A stretch of 64,000 bases of DNA from Xiphophorus maculatus. Taxonomy: Eukaryota; Chordata; Actinopteri; Cyprinodontiformes; Poeciliidae. Below, piece after piece: positions 61,579-64,000 of this stretch. The notes beneath the pieces are model-generated. The model worked only from the letters and a program-made list of their open reading frames with translations, was not told the DNA's origin and did not search any database. Within the stretch, counting starts at the first letter, position 1. Each line of letters starts with the position of its first letter. The DNA is taken from NCBI RefSeq assembly GCF_002775205.1, contig NC_036453.1, positions 30,977,213 to 31,041,212 of the forward strand, given 5' to 3'. Both the position numbers and the translations under genes were made by a program.

Positions 61579-64000
61579 GTTTGAATGTGTATTAATAATC
61601 ATGAACCTGTTTGACTTTCTTTAATATCTCAGAAAAACATTCATCTTACATTCAAACTTGTGTAGCTACTTTTTCTTTATATAAAAAAAAAATCACTGAA
61701 GCCCTTTGTTGTAAAATAATTTAACCCTGAAAAAAAAACATACGTTAAAAGCTCAACATTATTAATGTCAGACTGTCTAGACAAGTCATCATTCAAGAAG
61801 CTGCAACCTTGACTTAACTTTGGAAATGTTTTCTAAATTCAGTTGTGTTCATAAGGTGCCAGTTCCATCTCAGAGCACGCTACATAAAGAAACCATTTAA
61901 TTTATTGGCTCAAGTAACTTTAATCAATAGTCTGGCTGGCGGGAAGGCACTTGCCCATTCTGAATCAGATTTGACAAACTGCCAACCAAAACAACTGTGA
62001 ACAGTCAGGACCAGAGGACTGGACTGCTGGGATGAACTGGGATGTTTTGCACTGAGCTTCTATGAATCAGGCTTGATTCAACGTTTACGTCGGGATCAGG
62101 AAAACTTAGAGGGAACGTTTTCTGTGCAGTTTAGCCCGTCAAAGTGCAATTTTCTGCGATAGTGTGTGAAAAGAGGGCACAGAGGGCCAGAAGGGGAGGG
62201 TGAATGAGCGGTTATTAGTGAAAAAATAAAAGCTTTTTTACTTCTCATGTGCACCCTTAATTTGTTTACATATGGAGTCAGTGAGGAGGCGAAAGACTTT
62301 TTAATTTCAGCACATATCCAGGTCTGAGGGTCTGATTTTCTGATGCTAAACCAAAATTTCACTCTGGGCGCCAAATTGATTAAAACGGACTTTGTTTACT
62401 CTTCAGCTTCCAGATTTATAATGTTGAGAAAGAGCCAAAAGTCTCGGGGGGGGGGGTTTAGCAATGGAAACCAGAACATTTTAGCAAAAAGAAAAAAGTT
62501 TCTTTTAATCACGAGCCAGAATATAGATCCCACTGGAAAGCTTTGGAGGGAGTTAAAATGCGCCTTTGACAAAAAGGAAAACTTTTAAAAAGAGGGATAA
62601 ATGAAGAGAGCCAGCACAAGACGCTAAAAGAAAACAACTGATTACAACACAAAGGTGATGTAATTAGATATGAATTTGAAACTTATTGCTCTATAAGATC
62701 TGCATTCCTCCAAAGCCATTTAAAATGAATTCATATCCCACTGGTCGCTTCCTATAAAAAGCAATATATGAGTTTATTTATTTTACCTAAAAGTGCTAAA
62801 ACTTTACTGGCAGAATGTCTTTTTCAATACGTTTCAAAGTTTCTCCTTCATGAATGATCTTGTTTTGCTAATTTGAAATAATCCATAACAAATTAACATT
62901 AAAAGTTGATTGTGTTAAACTGAATGTGAATTTTCCTTTTCTATCTTAAAATCTGGGATGGAAACAATAAATGTTGCAAATACAAAAGACCACTGCACTG
63001 ACCCAAACTGAAAACCTCCTGATTATTCCACCAAATATTGATTTCTGAGCTCTTCCTGAATTAAAACATTAATATTGTTGTTTCTAAATGAATATGAACT
63101 TGTTTTCTTTGCTTTACTTGAGGTCTGAAAGCACTGCATTTTTTTCATTATTTTGTCCATTTCTCATTTTCTGCAAATATAAGCTAAATTTTTGCTTGTA
63201 ATTTCGGAGACATGTCGGTAGTTCATAGAATGAAAGAACAATGTTCATTTTACTCAAATATTTACCTAGAAAGCGTAAAATCAGAGAAACTGATCATTTT
63301 AAGTGGTCTTTTCTATACAGAGCTGTATTTTATTCACCAAACCACAAAATGATCACAGAAATTTTCACGGGTTTGGATATATGATGCATATGTCAAAACT
63401 TATTTATCTCATGTCACATAATAAACAAATTGACAACAAATAGCAGGTGTGTGTCAGCTGCTCAGCCAGCAGACATGTTGTGCTCATCCAGGTAGCATTG
63501 CAAGATGGTACCTGTCAGATAATAAAATGCAAATATACTATAAAGTTGTATTTTATGCAACATAATGTTGAGTATCCTTAAAAGATAATAAAATGCAACA
63601 AAATCCGTTTATTTCTGTTATTTCCAGGGACCCTCTAAGGCATGCCCGCCTAATAATTCAGATAATTCTGTCCAGCGGCGAACAAAACAAGCCAATTCCC
63701 CAAAGAACCGCATCATCTGAACACGCTGAACTGAGTCATTATGGCTCAGCGTGCCGTATCCATCATGGAGAGCCTCTTCCATCTCTCCCTTTTTTAACAC
63801 AATGACTCCCCTGTCTCCCTCTGAGCTCTGTGAAATATAAACAGACACTTGCAAAATGCAGCTCTCACAATCCTCAGAGACACTCTTCCTCCCACCATTT
63901 CATCCCCTCTCCCCGCCTCCTCTCCACTTATATATTCTTTTGCTTTATGCTTTTATTTTACGCTTCCTCCATCTTTTCCTGCTCTCCTCTACTTTTCTTC

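Larger units (their letters stand above)
56635..64000 (-). other. Calneuron intron continuing to the window edge
   Basis: No further calneuron exon is visible in these 7.4 kb. It contains the GC-richer block 58430-58850, the nested MITEs 60917-61578, a run of 10 G at about 62446-62455, and AT-rich DNA. ORFs at 59474-60157 and 63593-63854 have no supporting splice or homology evidence. Confidence 0.5.

Overview
This is vertebrate nuclear DNA, almost certainly from a teleost fish. Genes are multi-exon with GT-AG introns, the DNA is AT-rich, and the interspersed repeats look like fish families: a tRNA-derived SINE, palindromic MITEs with long terminal repeats, a Tc1/mariner fossil and a TTTATTAGG-ended element. 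Translated exons match vertebrate proteins over long stretches. I cannot name the species. Family assignments rest on recalled human protein and RNA sequences, not on a search.

Layout, left to right: the 5' end of SSH2 (-, cofilin phosphatase Slingshot-2; two exons, the gene leaves the window at the left edge); NSRP1 (+, complete, 7 exons, 473 aa, splicing regulator); a spliced non-coding snoRNA host gene (-, 7 exons) resembling human SNHG29, with two SNORD49-like and two SNORD65-like C/D-box snoRNAs in four successive introns; RAB34 (+, complete, 10 coding exons, 254 aa); SUPT6H (-, complete, 36 coding exons, 1751 aa, histone chaperone and elongation factor Spt6); SDF2 (+, complete, 3 exons, 226 aa, ER MIR-domain protein), head-to-head with SUPT6H; and the last two exons of a calneuron gene (CALN1 type, -), whose upstream exons lie beyond the right edge.

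The order SSH2-NSRP1 and the cluster RAB34-SUPT6H-SDF2 both correspond to human 17q11.2, here closer together. The genes do not form a pathway. The shared themes are RNA and chromatin housekeeping (NSRP1, SUPT6H, snoRNA host) and membrane or secretory functions (RAB34, SDF2, calneuron). The main observations are the duplicated snoRNA pair, an upstream ORF in SSH2 whose stop codon directly abuts the main ATG, an unusual HTEF C-terminus on SDF2, CTCF-like motifs (one in the loop of a 192-bp foldback), perfect palindromes at 5.9 kb, and a MITE inserted into a copy of itself. I saw no CRISPR array, prokaryotic defence locus or intact viral gene.
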